Assembly (NCBI GenBank): GCA_000310025.1
Contig: FN648471.1
Span: forward strand, 21,716 to 85,715
DNA: 64,000 nt
Direction of reading: 5' to 3'
DNA from: Ectocarpus siliculosus
Taxonomy: Eukaryota; Sar; Phaeophyceae; Ectocarpales; Ectocarpaceae
Position 1 is the first letter of the stretch, and each line of letters opens with the position of its first letter. Below are positions 23,592 to 34,200 of this stretch, piece by piece. The translations under genes and the position numbers were made by a program. The notes under the pieces were generated by a model. It was not told where the DNA came from, made no database searches, and saw nothing but the letters and a program-made list of their open reading frames with translations.

Positions 23592-26500
23592 GTCTTACTA
23601 GCATCGCCCGCGCTAACCGGCTGACCAATGACAAGACCTCAGTCTCAGTGCGATGCAAAACACAGAATGCTTGCAAGGGCCACGATGACCCTGTCAGGGA
23701 GCGTCATGGAAAAGTCAATGCTACTCTCCGGATTAAAGACAGATACCATATGTAGCAATAATACGACGTGTGTGTGACTTCCTTCGCTTTCTTAATCATC
23801 AACCTCGCTAACTTGCTGGCCAGTCAACAGACTCGCGCGTGCTCGGTGTGTGTGTGTGTTTGTGCGGAAAACAAACGTAGATAGGGACGCAACGAACACA
23901 TCAAACATGGGCACGCGAGGTTGGCAGGGAGGCAAAGGTGGGTAGGGGGACATGGGCCGGCGTGAACACCAGCACTTGTGTGTTTTGGACATGCAATAAA
24001 AAACAAGTCGTCGAACACAAGAGAGAAGTCCAGCCTCCTGCCGACGTTCCTCCACAAAAAGCTTAGTCCACAGGTGCACCAAGGGCGCTCGAAATGCTTC
24101 AGTGGTCGGCGTCGCGTTGAGATGACGGGAAAACGAGGCCATCTGCGAGTTGACCCTGGTGACGTTCCAGCGTCATCAGACCATACAAATGGGAGATCTG
24201 TTCTGAAACGCAACTGTTGGCGCTGTGTCTGCCCATCCCAGCGGTCACCACCGACGTTGCCGTGCAGGAAACGAGCAGCCTCGCCACGGGAAGTTCTGGC
24301 CTGACTACGCCGCCAATGCCCGCACCAAGCTAGCACGCGCGACCAGCGCCAACGATCAGCGCCAACTAGGACTGGGGCAGATACCATGCTGCCGCACGTA
24401 CCCCGGCCGAGCTCCACTGGAGCTTGCCCCCCGCCGCCTCCACACCATAAATACGACGTACAGACCGCCTCCCATAGTGCCCAAGGTCAAGCCGCGCTGC
24501 ATTGCCACTAGTACTGCTGTGCCTCGGGGGTGCCTCGGGGGTGCTTCAACAGCAGTGCTACAGATCCCCACGAGTGAACACTGCCTTGTGGGGGAGAAGT
24601 GGCCGCAGGGGGCAAGCACCAACGTTCTCGGCGGTGAGCGCCACGACGCAGGCGAGAAACGAGTCCAACACGGCGGCGGCCATTCCGTCGGACCACACCT
24701 TGCTGCTTTTTCCGTCGCCGAAAAGCAACACGTTTCTCTCCACAAACCCCACCCAGACAGCCGAGCATTTCAGGAAGTGACAGCAGGGGGATCACCCTCG
24801 TCGCGCGTACTCCCACTTCCCACCGACCACTTGACAGAGCTCCACACGCGCGCATGGGGGTAGGGGGGGGGGGGGGGGGGGTACCTTTTGTGGAGCCTGG
24901 TTGCACTCATTCCCTGCTCCCCGGTTCCATTGGAGCCCCACCGAACTGATGTACCGTCCCGCGAATGCCGGCAGTACAGCGCGAACTGGCAAACCATTTC
25001 ACCAGCATGCTCCTCTCTTTCAACCCGCCCTCCACAAATCCCTACTGCCTGGCGGTAGACAGAAACACCGAAGGACTCTTGCTGCAAGCGGCAGCAGATC
25101 CGGGCGAAGAGAAATTGGCCTCCTCTCCCAATCGTTGTTCTTCCTGCTGGCTTTCAGTGAGATGCCGAACCCCCACGCCCCTGCCGCTCCGTGTCTGCCT
25201 TTCCGTCCGTAAATGGAGGACGAAGTCACATCCAGCTCCTCAGCGGACGCACGGGGTGCCACGCCTGCACCCACAACGAAGGTGCGCCCTGCTTGCACAT
25301 GCCGCCAATACCCAGGACGTGACAACTCTCCCCCGGCCATTGATCTCCGACAACAGAGACAGCCGCCAACAAGGGCGGCAGCAACAGCAACAGCAACAGC
25401 AACACCAGCAACGACAACAACGACGGCCACAAGCTTATCGGATACCTGAGGTTAATGAAGTAGTCCCAGTCCCTGCTCCACTCCACGAGCGTGGACAGAC
25501 CGAACAGAGCCGTCAAGGTGATGGAATACCCTCCCCACGACACGCTTTGCGCCGGCTCGAGCATCCTGGCGTTGTCCAGCCCATGCAACAGCTCCCGCAC
25601 ATCCGCCCGGTCCTTGTCTGAACTCTTCCGGTCCATGTGAATCTAGCAGGGTGAAGAGGCGAATCGAGTTCAGGGTCAGGCTAGGGCTAGCTAGCCCTTG
25701 CTCGGGCAGCCTTCGTGTCGTCGAGCTATGTTATTCGGCTCTTGAGTACCCAAGAGACAGCATCAGGGCAAGGATGGTTGTTGGCTGGCAGTTATGGTCC
25801 GCCACACGAACTAGTGTAACTACTAATACCAGGCATTCACGAACTAAATACTAGAAGTAGCAGGTACAGAGAAAGGCGGTAGAGCTATAGCTACAGCAAT
25901 CACCATCTGCCGCACACCTCTGCGTTGCATCACCTTGGAAATATAACCGTATATACATGCGACGCGGCCGAATCTTTCCTCGCATAGAGATAAAAACCAA
26001 AGAGAATCATCAGCTAAGCCCGCTTGTGTATCGATTGCCGTCGCCTTCTAAATGACAACGGCGATTCCCTCTATAAGCTGCTCCAACCTCCTGCGGTATC
26101 CGAGATAACAGGGATCACATTGCCTCCTTCGAGTACACATGAATATGTCGATAAAATATACATGAATTTTATCCATGAACAATAAAATAGGACACAACCA
26201 ACTTTTATTCGGACGCTTTCGCAAGAAGAGGAGCATTGCGGAACGATCGCGGCGAATTCCGTTCCTATCAGTTACTGCTACTGCTGTATGCTGCATAGAC
26301 AGCAGTAGTCAAAGGCGTCGAGGCTCTGAGCATGGGAGACTACAGCAGCAGTAGTGCCAGTCTACAGCGGCATAGTCCCAAGCATCCGAGATAAAGAGCG
26401 ATCGCAAAAGGCAGCCTGCACCCAAGAGACAAAACCGCAGATCCCGGCGAAGGCAAAAACCTCCCTCCCCACGTAACAGCGGGTTTGTGTGAAACAGACC

Positions 26501-27093
26501 AAAGTGGCTACAAATGTACACCGTCTCGGATAATCCAGAACATTCACACAATACACACAAACACACATCGCACGCACCAGAAAAAAATTGAGCGGGCTGT
26601 AGAGCCACGGCAAGTTTCTCCTCAGCAGCTCCACGTCCGTCGGCCCGTGCGCCATGATGAGGAAGGCGAAGCGCGCCGGCCTGGTCCCCCTCAGGCCTGG
26701 CACGGCCGCGACCACCTCGTCGTACTCCGCCTGGAAGTCTCTTCGAGGATCCCGCCAGTAGGGTGGATTTCCCGACAGAAGCTCGGACAGAGGAAAGACC
26801 CCTTCCCCACCCCCTTCCCCTCCCCCACCTCCTCCTCTTCCTCCGTTGTTGGCAGCCGTCGCGGTGTCCGCGTGACTCCTGGGGGTGCTCGAGGAGAAGG
26901 AGGAGGAGGAACTTGTCTCTCGATAGGACGTGAAGAATGGGTGCCAGTTGGAGTAGAACAGATAGAGCATCACTGCGAAGAAGGCCGCCGTTGTGCACGC
27001 GACGTGGCGTCTCCTCGTCGGTCGCGCATGGTTACGACGGGGGAGGACCATCGCGGCGCGGTTTCGTCCTCCTTGTTGGCGGCTGCAGTGCAC
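20398..27093 (-). CDS. GT14-type (core-2/I-branching, xylosyltransferase-like) glycosyltransferase
   Basis: Six minus-strand exons join in phase: 27093-26578, 25642-25446, 23507-23372, 22643-22446, 21423-21145, 20565-20398 (1494 nt, 497 residues). A basic N-terminus is followed by one hydrophobic segment at residues 31-48, typical of a type II Golgi membrane protein, then a Ser/Gly-rich stem. Catalytic-domain blocks fit GT14: RFAFLIMAHG (about 140), IHMDRKSS, SVSWGGYSITLTAL, WDYFINLSATDFPLLS, WVALHRDFCEYV, FRISDESFFQT, and SGALFARKFELGTSDRAW. GT14 enzymes add GlcNAc or xylose (or other sugars) to glycans or proteoglycan cores; the donor cannot be told here. Family proteins are usually about 400-500 residues, so this looks complete. 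Exon 5 lies beside an assembly gap and is copied in degraded form at 21739-22090. The 1.9-kb intron 2 holds repeats. Divergent from the J-lectin gene, 407 bp apart. Confidence 0.85.
20566..20586 (+). repeat. (TG)n microsatellite
   Basis: TG run immediately upstream (on the minus strand) of the last GT14 exon, overlapping its splice acceptor region. Confidence 0.85.
21120..22100. other. Probable false duplication across an assembly gap
   Basis: The segment 21143-21450 recurs at 21768-22075 in the same orientation. The second copy differs mainly by T replacing C or G, broken homopolymers and lost codons. Both copies abut long G or C runs and low-quality homopolymer-padded sequence at 21451-21638, then 100 N. 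The first copy holds an intact GT14 exon in phase with its neighbours; the second would not splice or translate properly. The pattern fits poor base calls read through poly-G next to a scaffold gap, not a true tandem duplication. Confidence 0.85.
21639..21738. other. Assembly gap (100 N)
   Basis: Exactly 100 N, the usual placeholder for a gap of unknown size, flanked by poly-G and poly-C. Confidence 0.99.
22245..22310 (-). repeat. Short dispersed repeat, copy 2
   Basis: Inverted, diverged copy (CTCATTGGCCAGCCGAGAAG, then ATCGACGCTATAATAATAAC), followed by CA-rich simple sequence. Lies in an intron of the GT14 gene. Confidence 0.7.
22375..22430 (-). repeat. Short dispersed repeat, copy 3
   Basis: Inverted copy (CTTTTCATTGGTCAGTCGAT, then CTCGATGCCAACAAACAA), followed by a (CA)n run that reaches the splice donor of the GT14 exon at 22446. 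Confidence 0.7.
23560..23755 (+). repeat. Short dispersed repeat, copy 4 (long form)
   Basis: Begins with a (GT)n microsatellite, then TTACTAGCATCG, the family core, and about 120 further bases shared with copy 6: AATGCTTGCAAGGGCCACGA, GCTACTCTCCGG and AAAGACAGATACCAT. Located in GT14 intron 2. Confidence 0.85.
23790..23835 (+). repeat. Short dispersed repeat, copy 5 (diverged)
   Basis: CATCAACCTCGCTAACTTGC then TGGCCAGTCAAC aligns to the family core with several substitutions, only about 35 bp after copy 4. Weaker than the other copies. Confidence 0.5.
23840..25430. other. Remainder of GT14 intron 2
   Basis: Contains a (TG)n run (23848-23862), poly-G (24866-24882) and an imperfect (CAACAG)n run (25380-25410). 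Minus-strand reading from about 24752 to 24560 (ERNVLLFGDGKSSKVWSDGM and onward) looks protein-like but is not joined in phase to GT14 exons. It could be a relic of another element; I do not recognise it. Confidence 0.4.
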
Positions 27094-27500
27094 CTATGGG
27101 CTACAATAGTCAGTCAGTGGCAATGCAAAGCTCGGCTGGGTGCAAGCGCGGTGGGTTTGGTGTTCGGAGGGGCGCCCCAGACTAAAAGCACATGGGGGGT
27201 ACCCTTTTTCTGCGTGGCCTCCAAGAAGCAGACGGGGCTAGAGAGAACAAACCAAACCCCAAAAGGGTGTGCTTTCCCTCTCTCTCTGGACCTCAAACAC
27301 ATACCCGCGCTGGGAAGAATTCTTGTGTGTTACTCCTGTACGCAACACGCGCGCAGCTTGCGCTTTCCGGGGGCCTGCTGCTCAATCGATCCGAGAAAGG
27401 GAAAGAAGGATACGAGACCTCGATACTTCCGTCATCATTTCTTTGTCTGTGACTACATTGCTGTACACCGCAGCACATTGTACATCAACCAGCCTCCTTG
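27094..27500. promoter_or_regulatory. Bidirectional promoter interval
   Basis: 407 bp separates the start codon of the GT14 gene (minus) from that of the J-lectin gene (plus). It must contain both transcription starts unless one uses a distant 5' exon. No TATA box or other specific element is clear; a CT-rich stretch is at 27270-27295. Confidence 0.45.
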
Positions 27501-30500
27501 ATGAACAGCGGACGCGCCGGTCGGGCTGCTGGCGCCCCCTTAGCCCTCGGGGTAAGGCTGGCGGTGCTCGTGCTTCTCCTGTGCTCGTGTGGACCACCTG
27601 TCGCGACGGGCCAGGCGGAGAGTCTCGACATTGAACAGGTATGTTTTTCGCGTCCAGTGTGACACCGCTGCTGCTGTATCCGACATCTGGCTCTTGCAGT
27701 CGACACTGCTGTCGTTGCAGCCGAAACGACAGAGGTGAAATGCTCTCTCGGCCTCCCCATATATGAGGCAACCGCATCCCATCCGAGTATACACGTGTGC
27801 GGGTCAGCAGGGGTTGAAGGTGCAACCCAAAAACTTGTCAGGGTTTATTTTGATCGCTACTGCTGTGTCATACTCCATAAAGTACAAGCAAACAATTTAG
27901 GGCAGCTACAAGTACATAGACCTGATGTTTCCTTTTTTTCTTTCTTTGAAGTTCTTCGTGTATTTTAAAGTTTTCAAGTTTAAATTGGAGCGGGCGACGC
28001 TTCTCTCCCATTGGAGCGCTAATTTGTTTCGTGTTTCGGCGGCAGTCGGCTGCAGTGACAGGCAGGTAAGGTGAGGGTTACCATTTCCTTCTGCTGTTGC
28101 ACAGGCGACGATAGCTGCTTACTTGTGGAATCATGTCAGGCTTTGAGATTTTATCCCGCTTGCTTGGGGCGCGCTGAGGTACAGCAGTCGACTGCCGCCG
28201 AAACACGAAACAAAATAACGCTCCAACGGGAGAGTAGGACATGTAGTTCAGTTTTTGGGCACATATACGTCCTGCAGGGATTGTAGGTGTACCTCTCCGG
28301 GTTGTGTACCCTTTTCTTGCAAAGCTTGCGTGTGCTTTCGATCTTCTGGTGGCTCTAGCATCTTCGTGACCACGGACCGAATCTTCGCTAGATTTTGGGA
28401 TTAGCAACTGACACGAGTTGAATGTGAAGAAAACAACAACAACGACAACTGGGAGCAGGCGGGTTGCATCTTTGCCGCAGAGAGATGCACGACGAGGGTC
28501 ATTAAGCAGCCAAGGTACACATGATTCGTGATTGAGCCGACAGTCGCTCTCTTCACACCCAACGGCAGCCACAGGCCGGCGTTTGTTCGCCGCCATACCC
28601 TGACGAAACCAATATGTTACATTCTGTAACACATGCTTACAGCAGTTGTATGCATGGGCTAGTAGTATGCACGGTGCAAGCAATGAGTCGGGACGTTGCT
28701 AACACATGCTACATACGTGTTGCACCCATGAGTTGGGAGGCGTTCCTTGCTTCTTGTTTCTTGACCCACGGTTATGTGATGATGTCTGGCCAAGGCTCAT
28801 GGCCACCTCTCTAAACCTTCTCAGGCGCTGGTTGTCGTCGCTTTTGTTGGTCGTCAGGTCGGGCTGTCGTGCAGCTCCGTTCGTTGTGCAGAAGCAGCAT
28901 TCAAGTTATTTCAGATCACCCGCATCCACAGCAGCGTTAGCACATGCCCGTTCTCGTGCTCGCGACGACTAAATAGAGGACAAGACAGCAGTGAATTCTT
29001 AGCAAGACAGAGGAGGGATGAAACGTAGTTGTTTCCTGGCCTACCCAGCGGTGCGTACTAGTCCCAGCCCTCTTGCGAGGAACAAGCCGAAAAATCTTGG
29101 GAGCGGCTACACATGGTGTGGTCCTCGTGTCTTGACGTGAAAATATAAACGTCTGCCGAAACGCCGGAATGAGTTTATTCTCGACACTAACCTCACGGAA
29201 ATGTAGACGTTAGAAGGCGCCTTGCGCTCGCTCGTTTCGCGCCAGCCGCTCTCTCGTTAATATCTCTCTCATCCCCCCTCCCTCTCCTTCTGCGTCTCTG
29301 TTATCTCACCGATACGGCACCGGAGCACCCAAAAGCTACGAAGCACAATCGTGCCGCCATCTGATGTTTTCACCTTTTGCACTATCTCTACCCTCTCCGT
29401 CTTGCCTTCCTCTCCCCCCATACAAATGGCTCTGGAACGAAAAAAAGATTGCACAGAGGGATCTGTACGCCGTGTTGGAACTAGAGCCAGGAGCGGCGGC
29501 GTTCGATGTGAAGGCGGCGTATAGGAAGCTCGCGAAGAAGTGGCACCCCGACAAAAATCCAGACGACACTCAGGTGCGTGTAGTGGTGCTACTGCTGTAC
29601 GTTAGCTGTACGTTAGTGGTGGTGAAGAGGGATTCTTATGTTCCTGCTGTGGGTACGTTTGGCACAAGTTTTTAAAAACAACACGTGCGGCGAAAAGTGG
29701 CCACCCGCGCTGTTCGTACGTTTGGCATAAGTTTAAAGAAAAACACGTGCGACGAAACGCGGCCACCCGTAAGTAACTGTGTAGAGTAAAATACGATATG
29801 CATACCACCAGCACGCATGATGGCCCTCGTGTATGCACACGGAAGGGACGCATGGCGCCGTTTTCCAAGCGAGCATGGGAAAATGGCATCCAGCTGAGCC
29901 ACCCGCACAGCTGCACCGCGAACGACTGCGGGCTCGCTCGGAGGGAGGAGGGACGGACGCGCAACGAATCGTGGGAGAAAAGAGGGTTTGTTTCCCGCAT
30001 TGCCTACGTATGCAGCGGCAGTATGAGGCGGCTCGCCTGCACACCTCCGTTCGAAATTGGACCGCGGGCGGGTTTGTCGCTCCTCTATGAAACGCAAAGC
30101 GCGAGCGAGAGTAGAGGAGACAGACAACCGCGTGATTTCACCCGAAAACCAAGGGAAGTGGTACATGAGTGTGCGGGTGCGTCATCAAGCATGTGTGCTT
30201 TTTTTCGTCAAGCCAACCACCCGCCCTACCTGTTACCCCGCATGTATTCGCCCCCCTGGATGTCATATAGACCGCGCAGAGCAAGTTTGCCGAGATCGCG
30301 GAAGCCTACGAAGTCCTGAGCGACGACTCCTCGAGGCAGCTCTACGACCACGCGCGTCGCGTTCGAGCGGCCCACGAACATGCCAACAGCGACCACAACC
30401 GCGAACACTCGGGGGGGCGCGGACGGGGCGGCGGCGGCGGCGGCGCCGGGGTCTGGGAAATGGATCCGGAGTGGTTCTACGCTGACGGGGGTGATTGGGA

Positions 30501-31164
30501 CGGCTTTGGCAGCTCGTTCGGTGGCGGTGCGGCGTTCGGTGGCGCCCCGTACGGCGGTGGCTGGGGCGGGGCGGGCGGGGGCGGGGCGTTTGAGTTCCGC
30601 GCTCGCGACCCGATGGAGCTGTTCGAGGTGGGCAAGGGGAGCGTCGTTTGGTTGATTGTTTTGTAAGGTATTAATGTGGGGAAATGTTTTTGGACGTGAC
30701 AAAACTCTTAGGTTGCTCCCATGGTAGGTGGAGTTTGTTCGCTGCTACAATACTGCTGCCGCCGCTCTTCTCCGCTGCCTGTTGTCGCTTTCAAGACCAA
30801 GGCGTCGAGAATTCGCGTTCCAGCCTCACGCGTGCGATGGTTGTTGGCCGTTGCCTAGAGCAGAAGAGTACGATCAAGAGCGTTTAGTTCGACCCGTTCA
30901 GGTACCCGCAGCCACACGACGCCCTGTACCGCCGTCGCGTCTCTTCGGAGCGGCTGAACAAGCCCTTAGCTGCATTGTCCACGGCGGTTTCGCGTGAATC
31001 GCAGGCACTGTTCGGCGCGGGTTCCTTCGAAGGACCAGATAACGACTACTATTACGCGCAAGACGCTTACGACTACCACCACCAGCAACAGCAACAGCAG
31101 CAGCAGCAACAGCAGCAGCAGCAGTATCAGCAGCAGCAGCAGTATCAGCACCAGCAGCACCAGT

Positions 31165-31207
<43 letters not shown>

Positions 31208-34200
31208 GCAGGAGGGAATGTCGTGGGGCGGGCAAGACTTCGAGCAGTACCAGGACTACGAAGATGGAGGTGTGGTGTTTCTTTCGTGCTGCTGCTGCTG
31301 CTCTTTTTAGGTACCAAGTGCGAACGACATTCGCACGCGCGTTTTTTTTTTATTGTTTTCGCCAGAAATACATACGAACAGCAACATGAGACGGCCTACC
31401 TACTGCCTTCCTTTCCGCTGTCGGGTTGCTCGTAGACCTTGATCTTCACAAGTCATGTATCGGCCATGCTCTACCTCTCTGTCTAACGCCGTCGCCGGCA
31501 AGGCTCTTTCTTGTGATTTTATTTTCTCCGGGATACAAGAGTTTAGGGGTTAGTGTGCGGATATCGAGCGAACTCTCACTACCGTAGCCCTGCGAGCCTT
31601 CGTATCCGGGCACAGAGGGCTTGGCGACCGCCCGCGGTCGGCACGAGATTGCATGCATCTCTAGGGTACCCAGAAGGTTTTCCGATTGACTGCGTGGTCA
31701 CTGGTAGAGCGGGACAGGTGTATGTGCAGTCGTTGGTGCTTCGTGCCCGTTGAAAACTGTGTGCCCATCCTGTCAAATGTTCCCGGGTGATGAGAGAGAG
31801 GGGGGGGGCTATTTTAGTGTGTTGAACAAGAGAAAGAGGGAGGCTTGCACTTACTTACCCTTGGCTCACGAGCGCTTCAGGGGCGCGTACATGTGTGTTT
31901 GTGTGTATGGTGGTGTGTACTCCGAAGTGGACTATGTATCGGAGGGAGCGGGTGAAGCGAGCAAAGAGAGTACGCAGCAGATGAGCAGCAACACGTTTCG
32001 GCACGCCGCTGCTCCCCTGCGGGCGAGCTATCGTTCAACCAATGTAGCCTTGCCCATCTACTTGGTACCAGTACCAATGCGGCGGCGTTCCTCCGGCAGC
32101 TGTTGGAAGCCCGCGCATGTTGGGTTCGGGGACAAGTTTCAATCGCGGCTAGATGGGTCAAACTGAATGCGAAACAAATTATCATCGCTCAGCACGCCGG
32201 AAGCCCGCAAGGGAAAACAACACCATGTGCACCCCCACCACCACCCCCCCAAGCACTACTACGGCATGCGCGATCACGGCTACACACGCCGCCCTTGCCT
32301 TCCCCCCTCAGGCCAAATGTTCCGGCGTGTGATCACCACGGTCATGTACGGGGATGGGTCTTCGCGGTCCACGGCCCAGGACTTCCTGTTCGACAAGTCG
32401 CTCGACGCCTGGTTCGAAGAAACCGGGCCCTTCGACTACTACGGGCCAGGGGTGGCCCCCGTCGGGGAGCGCGGCTTCGGCCACGGGAACGGGCGCGGCA
32501 ACACGCCAGTGGGTGAGCGAGCGCTTGGCGGGGGGGGGGGAGTTGCACCCTCTCTCGCGTTCATGGAAGGGGGAGCTTGGGTTGGCTCGGAGGAGATGAG
32601 GAGAGGATGCAAGCAGCAAGTGGTTGGTTGGGACGCTCGTCGGTGTGGTCGGTTGTTTTCTTCGTTGAGACCTCGCTTTGCTGGCTGCTTGCAGATGTGT
32701 ACGGCGCTTGCCGCCTCCGTTTTGGCCTGAACGGAAACCTGTTGGGGTGTGCTCCTGCTGCTCTTGTGCCTTCGCAGCGGCGGTTACGGTAGAGACCGCC
32801 TCTATTATCCTTGTGGCAGCCGGGTGTGTCTTGAAGACGAACGTGTTTAGTTTGCCGCTTGCTCGGACCGGCAGAAGGCACGATGTGCCCGAGACCAAAT
32901 GTGTACAGTATCCTCTGCCGTTGGAGCTCGAATGACTTTGGCTTCTCTTGTGTTGTGCTGATCGCAATTACTTTACCCTGCAAGCATTGATGTGGCTCCC
33001 TCTTTCTGTAAGCAAACGTGGGAGCTATCCAGGTCGGTGCCTTGTGCCACGCCCCCTGCGTACCACGCCATGTATCATCCTCTGTGTGTTGTAATATTGC
33101 GTGTGGACTACTGCTGTGGTACAAGTTTATTTGGCTCCATCATCGCAAACGACCCTAAAGGCGAACTTGCTTTTGGCTTCTTCCCTCCCCTCTTCACGCT
33201 CCTCTCTTTTTCCTTTGCCTCTGGGGGCGGACCTGAAAAAAAAAATAACATAAAAAAATAAAAAACGAAATGAGAAGACAACGTCCTGCGCATGAACGAG
33301 TTCCTCCGGGTGGGGCACAGCATCGCCTCTGTCGACCGCAAGTTCACCGCAGTCTTGGAGAGCGACTGCAACCTGGTGGTCTACCATTTGAGAGGAGGGG
33401 GGAAGAAGGTCAAGGTGCGTGCTTGGTTGGCTACAGCAGCTGGTGTTTGGCGTATGTAGGCACTACCACGAGGCGGGCTTGTTGTTGAACGTAGTGTTGT
33501 GTCGGGCTTGGTGTAGATGTAGAGTCTATGGAGATGGGGGGGGGGGGCGTGCTCTTATGTTTTGCATGCCTTAGCGGTTAGACCATTGACCACGCGTCTT
33601 CGAGAGGACGGAGCATTGTTCCCACAGGACCGATCACCGATGGCCAATCGTTCCTTCCTACTTTGCCAAAGGTGGCTCAAAAATGTCTTCCCTAGTCTGT
33701 CTATCCTAACGATATCCCTTCCCGCCTTTTCAAACCACTTGCTACTCCCCAGTACAGCTACCGTCCTCTCCTCTCTATTCCATGCCTCAAACATCTCCCT
33801 GTACGTCCCTTGTATTTTTCCCAGCTCAGTCATGTACACTTCCCTCTCCTTATTGTACAGCCGACATTCCGCGACTACATGAACACGGTCTTCGCATTCG
33901 AAGCCGTAATCACATTTGAACTTGTCGTCTTCGTCGTCTACCGTCCTATGTCTTCGTCGACGTTCGCGAAGGCCTATGTCCCCGGTCCTGAATTTTACCT
34001 TAAGCTTTGTCCCTGCATCCATTGGTCCATGCAGGTAGTCCTTGAACCCTATCCCTTCTTTCAACATTCCGTACACTTCTAGACCCTCCTTATCCTTGGT
34101 TTCTTTCCTTAGATTCTGTTTTTCTCTCTCGGCACAAGCAACATATATCTTCTCCTTGAACCCCTGTAGACCCTTCGTTTCCAGCGTTTCATCTTCGTCG

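Noticed and set aside
31080-31212. CRISPR-like or tandem-array interpretation of the CAG run
   Set aside because: It is a codon repeat in frame with a well-supported exon; no spacers.
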